Source: Planctomycetota bacterium
GTDB taxonomy: Bacteria; Planctomycetota; UBA1135; UBA2386
Reading direction: 5' to 3'
Length of the DNA: 57,427 nucleotides
NCBI GenBank assembly: GCA_016794035.1
Contig: JAEUHS010000083.1
Coordinates: 1 to 57,427, forward strand
Shown: positions 1 to 8,033 of the stretch, one piece after another
Numbering within the stretch: the stretch's first letter is position 1
Layout of the letters: each line of letters starts with the position of its first letter
Made by a program: the position numbers and the translations under genes
The notes under the pieces: model-generated
Database searches by the model: none
Told to the model about the DNA's origin: nothing
What the model saw: the letters and a program-made list of their open reading frames with translations, nothing else

Positions 1-945
1 CAGCTCGTTGGCACCGAGGGTCTCGAGCACCTCGTCGACGGTGCGCAGCTGGTCGGCTCCCTCCGGCGAGCTGGCATCGACCATCACCAGCAGCAGGTCG
101 GCGTGCAGGGCCTCCTCGAGGGTGGCGTGGAAGCTGGCGACCAGCTGGTGCGGCAGCTTGCGCAGGAAGCCGACGGTGTCGGTCAGCAGCACGGTGCGGC
201 CGCCGGGCAGCCGCCACGGCCGGGTCCGCGTGTCGAGCGTCGAGAACAGGCGGTTCTCGGCCAGCACGCCGGCATCGGTCAGCTTGTTCATCAGGCTCGA
301 CTTGCCGGCGTTCGTGTAGCCGACGACGGCGATCGTGAACAGGTCGGGCCGCGCCTGCACCTCGCGCACCTTGTGCTGCTCGATGCGCTTCAGCTCGCGG
401 CTGACGGCGGCGATGCGGTTGCGCAGCAGTTCGCGGTCGACGTCGATCTGCTTCTCGCCGGCGCCACCGCGCACGCCGATGCCGCCGCGCTGGCGTTCGA
501 GGTGGGTCCAGCGCCGGCGCAGCCGCGGCATCTCGTACTGCAGCGCCGCCAGCTCGACCTGCAGCCGCGCCTGCGGCGTGCGCGCGTGCATGCCGAAGAT
601 CTGCAGGATCAGCTCGCTGCGATCGATGCACGGCACGCCGACCGCGCTCTCGATCGCCTTGCCCTGGGTCGGCGTCAGCGAGTCGTCGCAGATGACGCAG
701 CCGCTGTGCGCGAGCTTGGTGACCTCGACCAGCTCCGCGAGCTTGCCGCTGCCGAGGTAGCTGTGCGGATCGGGGTGGCGGCGGTGCTGCACCATGCAGC
801 CGGCCGGCACGAACCCGGCGGTCTCGGCGAGCTGCTGCAGCTCGTGCAGCGCCTCGGCCGCGGTGCGCGGATCGCCCATCGGCACGACGCCGAACAGCAG
901 CGCCTCGGTGGGGTTGCCGCGGGTGTCGTAGGTGTCGCTCTTCAC
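1..945 (-). CDS. hflX: HflX-type ribosome-associated GTPase, 3' part off the left edge
   Basis: HflX GTPases bind the large ribosomal subunit and rescue or split stalled ribosomes in the cytoplasm. The 315 codons present hold the HflX N-domain (RHPDPHSYLGSGKL near residues 56-69), the linker signature GGIGVRGGAGEKQIDVDRE (about 154-172), the G1 loop GYTNAGKSS (209-217) and the G3 motif DTVGF (about 262). The NKxD motif and the C-terminus lie beyond the left edge, so the gene is partial. I chose the GTG at 945-943 because the protein then begins at the usual distance from the N-domain and the start overlaps the nadB stop as GTGA, a translational-coupling arrangement. It is the last visible gene of the trmD-rplS-secDF-nadB-hflX run. 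The family assignment is firm; only the start codon is uncertain. Confidence 0.93.
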   Translation of the reverse strand, partial: MKSDTYDTRGNPTEALLFGVVPMGDPRTAAEALHELQQLAETAGFVPAGCMVQHRRHPDPHSYLGSGKLAELVEVTKLAHSGCVICDDSLTPTQGKAIESAVGVPCIDRSELILQIFGMHARTPQARLQVELAALQYEMPRLRRRWTHLERQRGGIGVRGGAGEKQIDVDRELLRNRIAAVSRELKRIEQHKVREVQARPDLFTIAVVGYTNAGKSSLMNKLTDAGVLAENRLFSTLDTRTRPWRLPGGRTVLLTDTVGFLRKLPHQLVASFHATLEEALHADLLLVMVDASSPEGADQLRTVDEVLETLGANEL

Positions 946-2642
946 GCGGGCTTCCGATCGGTGGGGGATCTGCTCGGGCCGAGTTCGGCGCGGATGCCGC
1001 CGTCGCTGGTGCGCTCGAGGAAGATGCTGCGACAGTAGCCGGCGTCGTCGCGTTCGGGGAAGTCGCTGCGGAAGTGCGTGCCGCGCGACTCGCTGCGCAC
1101 CAGCGCGCTCTCGGCGACCATCGCCGCGACCGTCAGCATGTTGGCCAGCTCGCAGGCGCGGCGATCGCGCAGCGGCGCGCGCACCAGGTAGTGGTGCCAG
1201 AACGCGATGCGCGCCCGTGCGTCGGCGAGGCCCGCGGCGTCGCGGCGCAGGCCGACCTGGCGCCACATCAGGCTCTTCAGCGCGTAGAGCAGGTCGTCGT
1301 GCAGCAGGCGCGGCGGCGCGGCCGCGATCGGCGGACCGTCGCCGAACTGCGGCAGTCCGAGGCGCGGCTGACCCGCGGCGACCTCACGGCCGACGGCCGC
1401 GGCGGCGAGGCCGGCCTTGCGGCCGATCACCGCGCCTTCGAGCAGCGAGTTCGACGCGAGGCGATTGGCGCCGTGCAGGCCGGACGCGGCGGCCTCGCCG
1501 ACCGCGAACAGGCCCGGCACCGACGTGCGGCCATCGGTGTCGGTGGCGGCGCCGCCGACGAAGTAGTGCGCGCCCGGTCGCACCGGGATGTGGTCCTTGG
1601 CCAGGTCCAGGTCGAACGTCGAGCAGATGTGCGCGATCGACGGGAACAACGTGCGCGGATCGCCCTGCACGGTGGTCAGGTCGAGGTAGACGTGCGTGTC
1701 GTTGGTCGCGACCATGCGATCGAGGATCGCCCGGCTGACGACGTCGCGCGGCGCCAGTTCGGCCATCGGATGCGCGGCGGTCATGAAGCGCTCGCCGTTG
1801 CGGTCGCGCAGCACGGCGCCGGCCCCGCGCACGACCTCGCTGATCAGGAAACGCGACGCACCGGCGATGTAGAGCGTGGTCGGATGGAACTGCACGAACT
1901 CGCAGTCGGCCATGCGCGCGCCGGCGCGGAAGCACAGCGCGTGGCCGTCGCCCGAGGCGCCGGTCGGGTTGGTGGTCTCGCGGTAGATCTGGCCGGTGCC
2001 GCCGGTGGCGACGATCGTCGACACCGCTTCGACGGCCAGTTCCATGCCGTCCTGCAGGCACATGGCGCCGGTGCAGTGACCGTCTTGCAGCACCAGGTCG
2101 CGCACGAACACCCGCGGGCGCACGGTGATGCGCGGGTGCGCGTGCAGCGCGGCGACCAGCGCGCGTTGGATCTCCTGGCCGGTGGCGTCGCCGTTGGCGT
2201 GCACGACCCGGGCGTGGCTGTGGCCGCCCTCGCGCGACACCTCGAGGCCGTCCGCCGGCCGGCTGCAGCTGTCGAAGCGGGTGCCGAGGCGCTGCAGCCA
2301 CTCGACCGCCGCGCTGGCCGACCCGACGACCTCGCGCACGACGTCGGGCGACGCGACGCCCGCGCCGACGCGCAGCGTGTCGGCGACGTGCGTGGCGAGG
2401 CTGTCCTCGGCCAGCGTGACGACGGCGATGCCGCCCTGCGCCCAGGCCGTGTTGGTGTCGACCAGGTCGTCCTTCGCCAGCAGCAGCACCTCGGCCCCGG
2501 CGTCGGCGGCGTGCAGCGCCGCGCAGGCGCCGCCGATGCCCGAGCCGATCACCAGGACGTCGGTGCGCAGCAGCGGGGTCGTTCGCAGGTCGAAGGGCGC
2601 GAGCCGGTGCGGGAAGTGCGGGACTGCGTGGGAGGAGTGCAT
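942..2642 (-). CDS. nadB: L-aspartate oxidase
   Basis: This FAD enzyme oxidises L-aspartate to iminoaspartate, the first step of de novo NAD synthesis. The 566-residue protein has the N-terminal FAD-binding GSGIGG (33-38), the TNTAWAQGGIA segment, the PGAHYFVGG region and the substrate/flavin motif HGANRLASNSLLEG starting near residue 390, all standard for NadB rather than succinate dehydrogenase. The length is normal. I chose the ATG at 2642-2640, 20 bases after the secDF stop; an upstream extension in the same frame is Arg-rich and overlaps secDF, so it is not credible. The last bases overlap hflX (GTGA). nadA and nadC are not in the window, so NAD synthesis genes are dispersed here. Confidence 0.95.
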   Translation of the reverse strand: MHSSHAVPHFPHRLAPFDLRTTPLLRTDVLVIGSGIGGACAALHAADAGAEVLLLAKDDLVDTNTAWAQGGIAVVTLAEDSLATHVADTLRVGAGVASPDVVREVVGSASAAVEWLQRLGTRFDSCSRPADGLEVSREGGHSHARVVHANGDATGQEIQRALVAALHAHPRITVRPRVFVRDLVLQDGHCTGAMCLQDGMELAVEAVSTIVATGGTGQIYRETTNPTGASGDGHALCFRAGARMADCEFVQFHPTTLYIAGASRFLISEVVRGAGAVLRDRNGERFMTAAHPMAELAPRDVVSRAILDRMVATNDTHVYLDLTTVQGDPRTLFPSIAHICSTFDLDLAKDHIPVRPGAHYFVGGAATDTDGRTSVPGLFAVGEAAASGLHGANRLASNSLLEGAVIGRKAGLAAAAVGREVAAGQPRLGLPQFGDGPPIAAAPPRLLHDDLLYALKSLMWRQVGLRRDAAGLADARARIAFWHHYLVRAPLRDRRACELANMLTVAAMVAESALVRSESRGTHFRSDFPERDDAGYCRSIFLERTSDGGIRAELGPSRSPTDRKPA

Positions 2643-2661
2643 GCGACCGGCCCGCGGTGGG

Positions 2662-5600
2662 TCACGGCGACGGGGCGCGGTCGCCCGGCGCCGTCGGCCC
2701 GACCGTCGCCGGCACCGCATGGCCCGGCTGGGCCCCGGGCTGTACGTCCTTGTGCAGCCAGATCAGGATCGGCGCGGCGATGTAGACCGACGAGTAGGTG
2801 CCGGTGACCATGCCGACCAGCATGCCGAACGCGAACGACTCGAGGTCGGATTCGCTGCCCCAGTTGACGGCGAACTGGGCGATGACGACCAGCATCGTCA
2901 GACCGGTGGTCAGCACCGTGCGCGACATGGTCTGGTTCAACGCCTTGTTGATCAGGTCGCGGAACGGCTCGTTGGTGCCGTCGCGGGCGTTGTCGCGCAC
3001 GCACTCGCGGATGCGGTCGTAGATGATGATCGTGTCGTTGACCGAGTAGCCGATGATCGTCAGGAAGCAGGCGATCATCGACAGGCTGATCTCGGCGTGC
3101 ACCCAGCCGAGGTTGTTCGCCAGCACGACGACGCCGAACGCGACCAGCACGTCGTGGATCAACGCGACGACCGCGCCGATGCCGTACTTGTACTCGTGGA
3201 AGCGCACGCGCAGGTAGAGCACGATCAGCACCCAGGCGAGGATCAGCGCGCCGATCGCGGCGTTGCGCAGGTCGTCGACGTAGCGGCCCTGGATCTCCTG
3301 GGCCTCGGGGAACGGATCGGACAGCCGCATCGGCTTCTGCTGGGTGTCCTTCAGGTCGGCCAGCGCCGTGCGGGCGATCTCGAACAGCTCCCAGTCCCTG
3401 GTGCTGGACGGCGTCGTCCATTCCACGCGCAGATCCTTGGTCACGGTCGCGGCCGGATCGTCACCGAGCACGGTCACCTTGCTGCCCTTCAGGTTGGTGG
3501 CCAGTTCGGTCGTCGCCTCGATGACGCTGACCGGCGCGCCGAAGTGCAGGTCGATCTGCGCGAACGACAGGTTCTTGTTGCCGTCGGCGCTCGGCACCGT
3601 GAAGGCGTCGTTGAACGCCGGCTTGACCAGCAGGTCGCCGAACACGCGCCGCAGCGCGCCGACGTAAGGCGGTTCGTAGGCCGCCGGCGGCGAGTCGCCG
3701 GCCTGCTCGGCCGCGTCGCGCTTCTCGACCCAGGCGCGGCGGTCCTGTTCGACGTGCTCGCGCTGCGCATCGGTCAGCTTCAGGCGCACGTTGAACTCCG
3801 ACACCCTGCCGCTCGCGTCGGCCTCGCCGATCGTGTTGACGGTCGCGTTCGGGTAGTCGGCCTGGAACTCGGCGTCGCCGGCCAGCCGGGCCCGCGCATC
3901 GTCGGCGCTCATCGGCTGCGAGACGACCATGCGCAGGTTGGCGCCGCCGGTGAAGTCGATGCTGAGCATGACCTCGCGCGGCACGGCCGTGAACGCGTAG
4001 ACCAGCCCGGCGACGATCACCACCGTGCTCAGGGTCAGGCACTTGCCGATGTGCTTGACGAAGTCCAGCTTCAGGTTGGTGAGGAACTGGCGCGGCCGGT
4101 AGTTGGCCAGCCACTTCTTCTCCAGCGCGTAGTGGAACAGCAGGCGCGTCACGAGGAACTGGGTGAAGATCGTCGTGACGATGCCGACCATCAGGGTGAC
4201 GGCGAAGCCGCGCACCGGACCGACGCCGACGTTGAACAGCACGATGCCGACCAGGAACGTCGTGATGTTCGAGTCGAGGATCGCCGCCATCGCGCGCTCG
4301 AAGCCGGCACGCACCGCCTGCAGCATCTCCTTGCCCTTGGTCAGCTCCTCGCGGATGCGCTCGTAGATCAGCACGTTGGCGTCGACCGCCATGCCCATCG
4401 TCAGCACGATGCCGCCGAGGCCCGGCAGGGTGATCGTCGCCTGCATGAACAGCATCGCCGCGTAGAGCAGGAAGGCGTTCAGCAGCAGCGTCAGGCACGC
4501 GATCGTGCCGGCGATGCGGTAGTAGGCGAGCACCACCACGAACACCAGCACGCTGCCGGCGAGCAGCGACCAGACGCCGCGCAGGATCGCCTCCATGCCG
4601 AGCGTCGGGCCGATGACGAGCTTGCTCTGCAGTTCGGGCTCGACGCGCAGCGAGCCGGTGCGCAGCACCTTGACCAGTTCCTCGACCTCTTCCTTGGTGA
4701 AGTCGCCGTGGATCTGGCCGCGGCCGGGGATCTTGCTCTCGAAGCGCGGCGCCGACTTGACGAGGCCGTTCAGCACGATCGCGCTGCACTTGCCGATCCA
4801 CTTCTCGGACCAGTCGGCGTAGTCGCTCTGCAGCGCGCCGACGATGCTGTAGGCGACCGCGAGGCCGCCGTCCTGGCTGGTCGTGGCCTGCACGCCGGAC
4901 GGGTCCAGGTCCTCGCCGCTGAAGTGGCGCTCGTGCATGTTGAGCGCGATCAGCTCGACCAGGTACTGCTTGCTGGCCGGCAGCTTCTGCACCGCCTCCG
5001 GCACGACGCCGCCGTTGTACTCGGCGTCGGTGAACACCTTGACCGTGGCCGGCTCGAGCAGCGGGATCCTGGTGTAGGACAGGTCCCAGACCTTGGCGTC
5101 GTCGGGCTTCGGCTTGACCAGGCGCGGATACCACGCCAGGTTGTTGAACTGCAGCGGGCCCTGCGTCTGGTCGTTGTTGAAGCGGCGGATCGCGGTGGTC
5201 GGGTCGGCGGCGACGTCCTTGCGGTTCTCGCCGGCGTTGAGCCACGCCTCGAGCCGGGCCTTCTCGGCCTGCAGGTTGAACTTGACCGGGCCCTCGGCGT
5301 AGTCGGCGTCGGCGACGATGCGCATCTCGAGCTTGCCGAGGTTGGCGATGCGCTCGAGCACCTTCTTGAGGTCGAGCGGGTCCTCGAAGTAGGGCAGCTC
5401 GATCAGGATGCCGGTCTCGCCGCTGCGCGTGACCAGCGGGTCGAGCGCGCCGGTCGGATCGATGCGCTCGATGATCACGCCGATCGTCTGCGCCATGATC
5501 CCTTCGATCGAGGCGTTCTCCTTCGTCTCGAGCTGCGCCAGCACGTCGCGCGGCACCTCGTAGCGCAGCTGCGTGCCGCCCTTGAGGTCCGGGCCCAGCG

Positions 5601-5685
5601 TGGGCTTGAGCATCAGGACCGAGGCCAGACCCGCCAGCAGGGCGAGCACGACCAGGAACAACTGCCGACTAGCGTTCTCGAGCAT
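2662..5685 (-). CDS. secDF: Fused SecD-SecF protein-export membrane protein
   Basis: SecDF uses the proton gradient to help pull secreted proteins through SecYEG at the inner membrane. The 1007-residue protein is a head-to-tail fusion. The SecD half starts with one membrane segment followed by LKGGTQLRYEV, a large periplasmic region, then the five-helix block with GMAVDANVLIYERIREE. The SecF half has DFTGGANLRMVV and GYSVNDTIIIYDRIRE. The Asp in each of the two membrane motifs corresponds to the conserved proton-path positions. I chose the ATG at 5685-5683, which places the first membrane helix right at the N-terminus; no strong Shine-Dalgarno is visible. A separate yajC is absent from the neighbourhood. 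The fused form is common in several phyla including planctomycetes. The gene lies 113 bases after rplS. Confidence 0.95.
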   Translation of the reverse strand: MLENASRQLFLVVLALLAGLASVLMLKPTLGPDLKGGTQLRYEVPRDVLAQLETKENASIEGIMAQTIGVIIERIDPTGALDPLVTRSGETGILIELPYFEDPLDLKKVLERIANLGKLEMRIVADADYAEGPVKFNLQAEKARLEAWLNAGENRKDVAADPTTAIRRFNNDQTQGPLQFNNLAWYPRLVKPKPDDAKVWDLSYTRIPLLEPATVKVFTDAEYNGGVVPEAVQKLPASKQYLVELIALNMHERHFSGEDLDPSGVQATTSQDGGLAVAYSIVGALQSDYADWSEKWIGKCSAIVLNGLVKSAPRFESKIPGRGQIHGDFTKEEVEELVKVLRTGSLRVEPELQSKLVIGPTLGMEAILRGVWSLLAGSVLVFVVVLAYYRIAGTIACLTLLLNAFLLYAAMLFMQATITLPGLGGIVLTMGMAVDANVLIYERIREELTKGKEMLQAVRAGFERAMAAILDSNITTFLVGIVLFNVGVGPVRGFAVTLMVGIVTTIFTQFLVTRLLFHYALEKKWLANYRPRQFLTNLKLDFVKHIGKCLTLSTVVIVAGLVYAFTAVPREVMLSIDFTGGANLRMVVSQPMSADDARARLAGDAEFQADYPNATVNTIGEADASGRVSEFNVRLKLTDAQREHVEQDRRAWVEKRDAAEQAGDSPPAAYEPPYVGALRRVFGDLLVKPAFNDAFTVPSADGNKNLSFAQIDLHFGAPVSVIEATTELATNLKGSKVTVLGDDPAATVTKDLRVEWTTPSSTRDWELFEIARTALADLKDTQQKPMRLSDPFPEAQEIQGRYVDDLRNAAIGALILAWVLIVLYLRVRFHEYKYGIGAVVALIHDVLVAFGVVVLANNLGWVHAEISLSMIACFLTIIGYSVNDTIIIYDRIRECVRDNARDGTNEPFRDLINKALNQTMSRTVLTTGLTMLVVIAQFAVNWGSESDLESFAFGMLVGMVTGTYSSVYIAAPILIWLHKDVQPGAQPGHAVPATVGPTAPGDRAPSP

Positions 5686-5798
5686 TGCAATAGGGGGCCC
5701 GCCCGCAGGCGGTGCGCCGGAAGCCAAGAGCGCGGGACGGCGTCAGGGCCGGCCCGCAGGTGCGGAGGATCGATGCAGGGGCGCGGCGGCCGGCGACG

Positions 5799-6218
5799 CT
5801 ATTCGGCGGCCGGCGCGTCGGTGGCGGCGGCCTTCGACAGGCCGCTGCCCTTGCCGGAGCGCGGGTACTGCAGCTTGCCGAGGTTGGGCTTCAGGCGGGT
5901 CGCCTTGCCCTCGCGGTCGCGCAGGTAGTAGAGCTTGGCGCGGCGCACGATGCCGCGGTCCCGGACCGTGATGTTGGCGACGCGCGGCGAGTGCAGCGGG
6001 AACGTGCGCTCGACGCCTTCACCGGCGACGAGGCGGCGCACCGTCGCGTTGCGGCGGATGCCGCTGCCGGCGAGAGCGATCACCGTGCCGGAGAACAGCT
6101 GCACGCGCTCCTTGTCGCCTTCCTTGATCAGATAGTGGACGTCGACCGTGTCGCCGATCCCGAAGTCGGGGATCTCGGCCTTCATGTGCTCGAGCTCGAG
6201 CTGGTGCAGGATGTTCAT
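5799..6218 (-). CDS. rplS: Ribosomal protein bL19
   Basis: Large-subunit protein at the 30S-50S interface. The 139-residue sequence has the family features: DFGIGDTVDVHYLIKEGDK, VQLFSGTVIA, the Arg-rich GSGIRRNATVRRL stretch, RTFPLHSP and the basic VRRAKLYYLRDREGKA. The C-terminus is extended by about 20 Ala/Ser/Lys-rich residues relative to the usual 115-120. Its ATG overlaps the trmD stop by 4 bases (ATGA), the usual trmD-rplS coupling. rpsP and rimM, often found upstream of trmD, are not here. The 113-base gap to secDF holds a GC-rich inverted repeat near 5700-5712 but no clear terminator, so read-through into secDF is likely. Confidence 0.97.
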   Translation of the reverse strand: MNILHQLELEHMKAEIPDFGIGDTVDVHYLIKEGDKERVQLFSGTVIALAGSGIRRNATVRRLVAGEGVERTFPLHSPRVANITVRDRGIVRRAKLYYLRDREGKATRLKPNLGKLQYPRSGKGSGLSKAAATDAPAAE

Positions 6219-6976
6219 GGGTCTGGCTTCGTTGCGCGCGGCGTGCCGCGTCTGGCACGCGTCGTCGGCAGGGGTTTCGGTTGCGGGTCTCGTTCTGGGT
6301 CTGTCGCAGCGGGAAGTCGGTGCTTGTCGGCGGTCAGCAGTCTGGCCTGCTCGTGCCGCCAGCGGGCCACGGCCGCGTGATCGCCGGACAGCAGCACGTC
6401 GGGCACGTGCATACCGCGGAACTCACGCGGACGCGTGTATTGAGGGTAGTCCAGCCACTCGCCCTCGAACGACTCGAGCACGGCGGACTCGGCACAGCCG
6501 AGCACGCCGGGGATCAGTCGCACCGCGGCTTCGAGCAGGCACAGCGCGGCGAGTTCGCCGCCGGCCAGCACGAAGTCGCCGAGTGAGATCTCCTCCCAGG
6601 CGAAGCCCGCGCGGATGCGTTCGTCGTAGCCTTCGTAGCGTCCGCACAGGAACAGCAGCCGCTCGCGCTGGCTGAGTTGCCGTGCCTTCGGCTGATCGAA
6701 CGTGCGACCGCGGGGGCAGAGCAGGACTTTGTGGAAGGGACCATGCGTCCGTTCCACGTCCTCGATGGCGTCAAAGATCGGTTCGGGTTTCAGCACCATG
6801 CCCGGCCCGCCGCCGAACGGTCGATCGTCGACCGTCCGGTGCGGGTCGAAAGCGAAGTTCCGGAAGTCGACCAGGTCGACCCGGAGCTTGCCTTGGGCCT
6901 GCGCGATCCCGAGGATGCTCTCGTCCAGGTAGGGCCGCAGGGCGTCTGGAAAGAGTGTCAGGATGGCGCAGCGCAA
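6215..6976 (-). CDS. trmD: tRNA (guanine-N1-)-methyltransferase
   Basis: TrmD methylates G37 of tRNAs to m1G using S-adenosylmethionine, which prevents +1 frameshifting. The 253-residue protein begins CAILTLFPDALRPYL and has the trefoil-knot motifs DDRPFGGGPGM, LLFLCGRYEGYDERI and ISLGDFVLAGGELA, then the C-terminal SGDHAAVARWR segment. The knot and cofactor residues look intact. The tail after about residue 225 is low-complexity and basic. The start appears to be TTG at 6976-6974; an AAGG lies 4 bases upstream and no ATG fits the family N-terminus. It heads a minus-strand operon with rplS, secDF, nadB and hflX and overlaps rplS by ATGA. A candidate promoter sits 28 bases upstream. Confidence 0.95.
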   Translation of the reverse strand: MRCAILTLFPDALRPYLDESILGIAQAQGKLRVDLVDFRNFAFDPHRTVDDRPFGGGPGMVLKPEPIFDAIEDVERTHGPFHKVLLCPRGRTFDQPKARQLSQRERLLFLCGRYEGYDERIRAGFAWEEISLGDFVLAGGELAALCLLEAAVRLIPGVLGCAESAVLESFEGEWLDYPQYTRPREFRGMHVPDVLLSGDHAAVARWRHEQARLLTADKHRLPAATDPERDPQPKPLPTTRARRGTPRATKPDP

Positions 6977-7004
6977 GGTGCCTTGCCGCGAAGAAAGGGT
7001 GAGC

Positions 7005-7034
7005 AGACTACGGGGCGGCTGGGGTGTCGGTCAA
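7005..7034 (-). promoter_or_regulatory. Candidate sigma70-type promoter of trmD operon
   Basis: Reading the minus strand, TTGACC (7034-7029) and TAGTCT (7010-7005) are separated by 18 bases, with the -10 box 28 bases before the trmD TTG. The -35 matches the consensus at 5 of 6 positions; the -10 keeps the TA....T core. It lies in the 103-base divergent gap with ribE. Confidence 0.5.
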
Positions 7035-7067
7035 GACGACGCATGGCCGGAACCGGGTGGTGTTCGC

Positions 7068-7073
7068 TAGGCT
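7068..7073 (+). promoter_or_regulatory. Candidate -10 box of ribE, short-leader
   Basis: TAGGCT ends 6 bases before the ribE ATG. If it is a -10 box, transcription would begin at or next to the start codon, giving a leaderless mRNA. There is no clear -35. Confidence 0.35.
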
Positions 7074-7079
7074 TCCGGC

Positions 7080-7682
7080 ATGTTCACCGGGCTCGTACAG
7101 GCGGTCGGAACGGTGGTGGAGCGGGTGACGACCCCGGACGGGGCCCGGCTGCGGGTCGATCTGCGGGCCCTGCCGGGGCCGTTCCGGCTCGGCGACTCGA
7201 TCGCGCTGTCGGGGGTGTGCTGCACCGTGATCGGCCTGGACGGCGGGGTGGCGGCGTTCGACCTCAGCCCGGAGACCCTGGCGCGGACCTGGCTCGGCCG
7301 GGCCGCCGTGGGGGAACGGCTGAACCTCGAAGGCGCCCTGCGCGCCGGCGACCCGCTCGGCGGACACCTGGTGCAGGGCCACGTCGACGGGGTCGGGGAA
7401 GTCGTGCTGGCCCTGGATCCGAGGGCCGGCGGCGAGCTCTGGGTGCGGGTGCCGCCCGAACTGCAGAGATACTGCGTCGAGAAGGGCTCGATCACCCTCG
7501 ACGGGGTGTCGCTGACGATCGCCGGCCAGCGCGACGGGGCGGTCGGTATCGCCGTGATCCCGCACACGGCCCAGGTGACGACGCTGGGCCAGAAGCGGGT
7601 CGGGGATGCGCTGCACGTCGAGGTCGACGTGATCGCCAAGTACGTCGAGCAGATGCTGGCTGCGCGCGGGCTCGGCGGCTGA
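7080..7682 (+). CDS. ribE: Riboflavin synthase alpha chain
   Basis: The enzyme dismutates two molecules of 6,7-dimethyl-8-ribityllumazine into riboflavin and a pyrimidinedione. The 200-residue protein has the diagnostic N-terminus MFTGLVQAVG and two tandem lumazine-binding barrels, each with its signature: DSIALSGVCCTV in the first half and GSITLDGVSLTIAG in the second. GGHLVQGHVDGVG is also typical. The length is standard for the trimeric alpha form. No Shine-Dalgarno is visible; instead a TANNNT box sits 6 bases upstream, so the message may be leaderless. Other rib genes are not adjacent. Confidence 0.96.
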   Translation: MFTGLVQAVGTVVERVTTPDGARLRVDLRALPGPFRLGDSIALSGVCCTVIGLDGGVAAFDLSPETLARTWLGRAAVGERLNLEGALRAGDPLGGHLVQGHVDGVGEVVLALDPRAGGELWVRVPPELQRYCVEKGSITLDGVSLTIAGQRDGAVGIAVIPHTAQVTTLGQKRVGDALHVEVDVIAKYVEQMLAARGLGG

Positions 7683-7723
7683 CCGTGGAACGCGGTCGGG
7701 GGAACAGGCGCTGGGGGGCGGCC

Positions 7724-8026
7724 ATGAAGCCCTCCTCCCTGCGGTCGTCCCCCCGGCGCCTGGGTCTGTTCGCCGCCACGCTGCTGCTGCCGGTCCTGCT
7801 GTCGAGCTGCATCACGACGGCGCTGTGGAGCTCGGACGACGAGGACACGACGTGGGGCGAGCGGCAGGATGAAGACGACACGTGGGGGGAGTTCCTGGGC
7901 AAGCTCGCCCTGACGCCGTTCACCCTGGCCTTGGACTGCGTGACCCTCGGCGTGCAGGCCTGGTTGTTCGGCGACCACGACGACGACGACGAGCCGCGGC
8001 GGCAGAGCTGCTGCCACCGGCGCTGA
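7724..8026 (+). CDS. Small acidic lipoprotein, function unknown
   Basis: A 100-residue predicted lipoprotein. A basic N-terminus (RSSPRRLG) is followed by a hydrophobic stretch and a lipobox ending LLSSC, so Cys at about residue 28 would be lipidated. The mature part is very acidic (SSDDEDTTWGERQDEDDTW), has a hydrophobic middle (FTLALDCVTLGVQAWLFG), and ends in DHDDDDEPRRQSCCHRR. I recognise no domain. It starts 42 bases after ribE on the same strand and ends 7 bases before the convergent S51 gene. The ATG at 7724 fits a signal peptide well. The codon pattern and signal sequence support a real gene. Confidence 0.75.
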   Translation: MKPSSLRSSPRRLGLFAATLLLPVLLSSCITTALWSSDDEDTTWGERQDEDDTWGEFLGKLALTPFTLALDCVTLGVQAWLFGDHDDDDEPRRQSCCHRR

Positions 8027-8033
8027 TGCGCAG

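Noticed and set aside
2125..5928. A 1267-codon plus-strand open frame
   Set aside because: Antisense to secDF and nadB, whose motifs are clear; the product is low-complexity.
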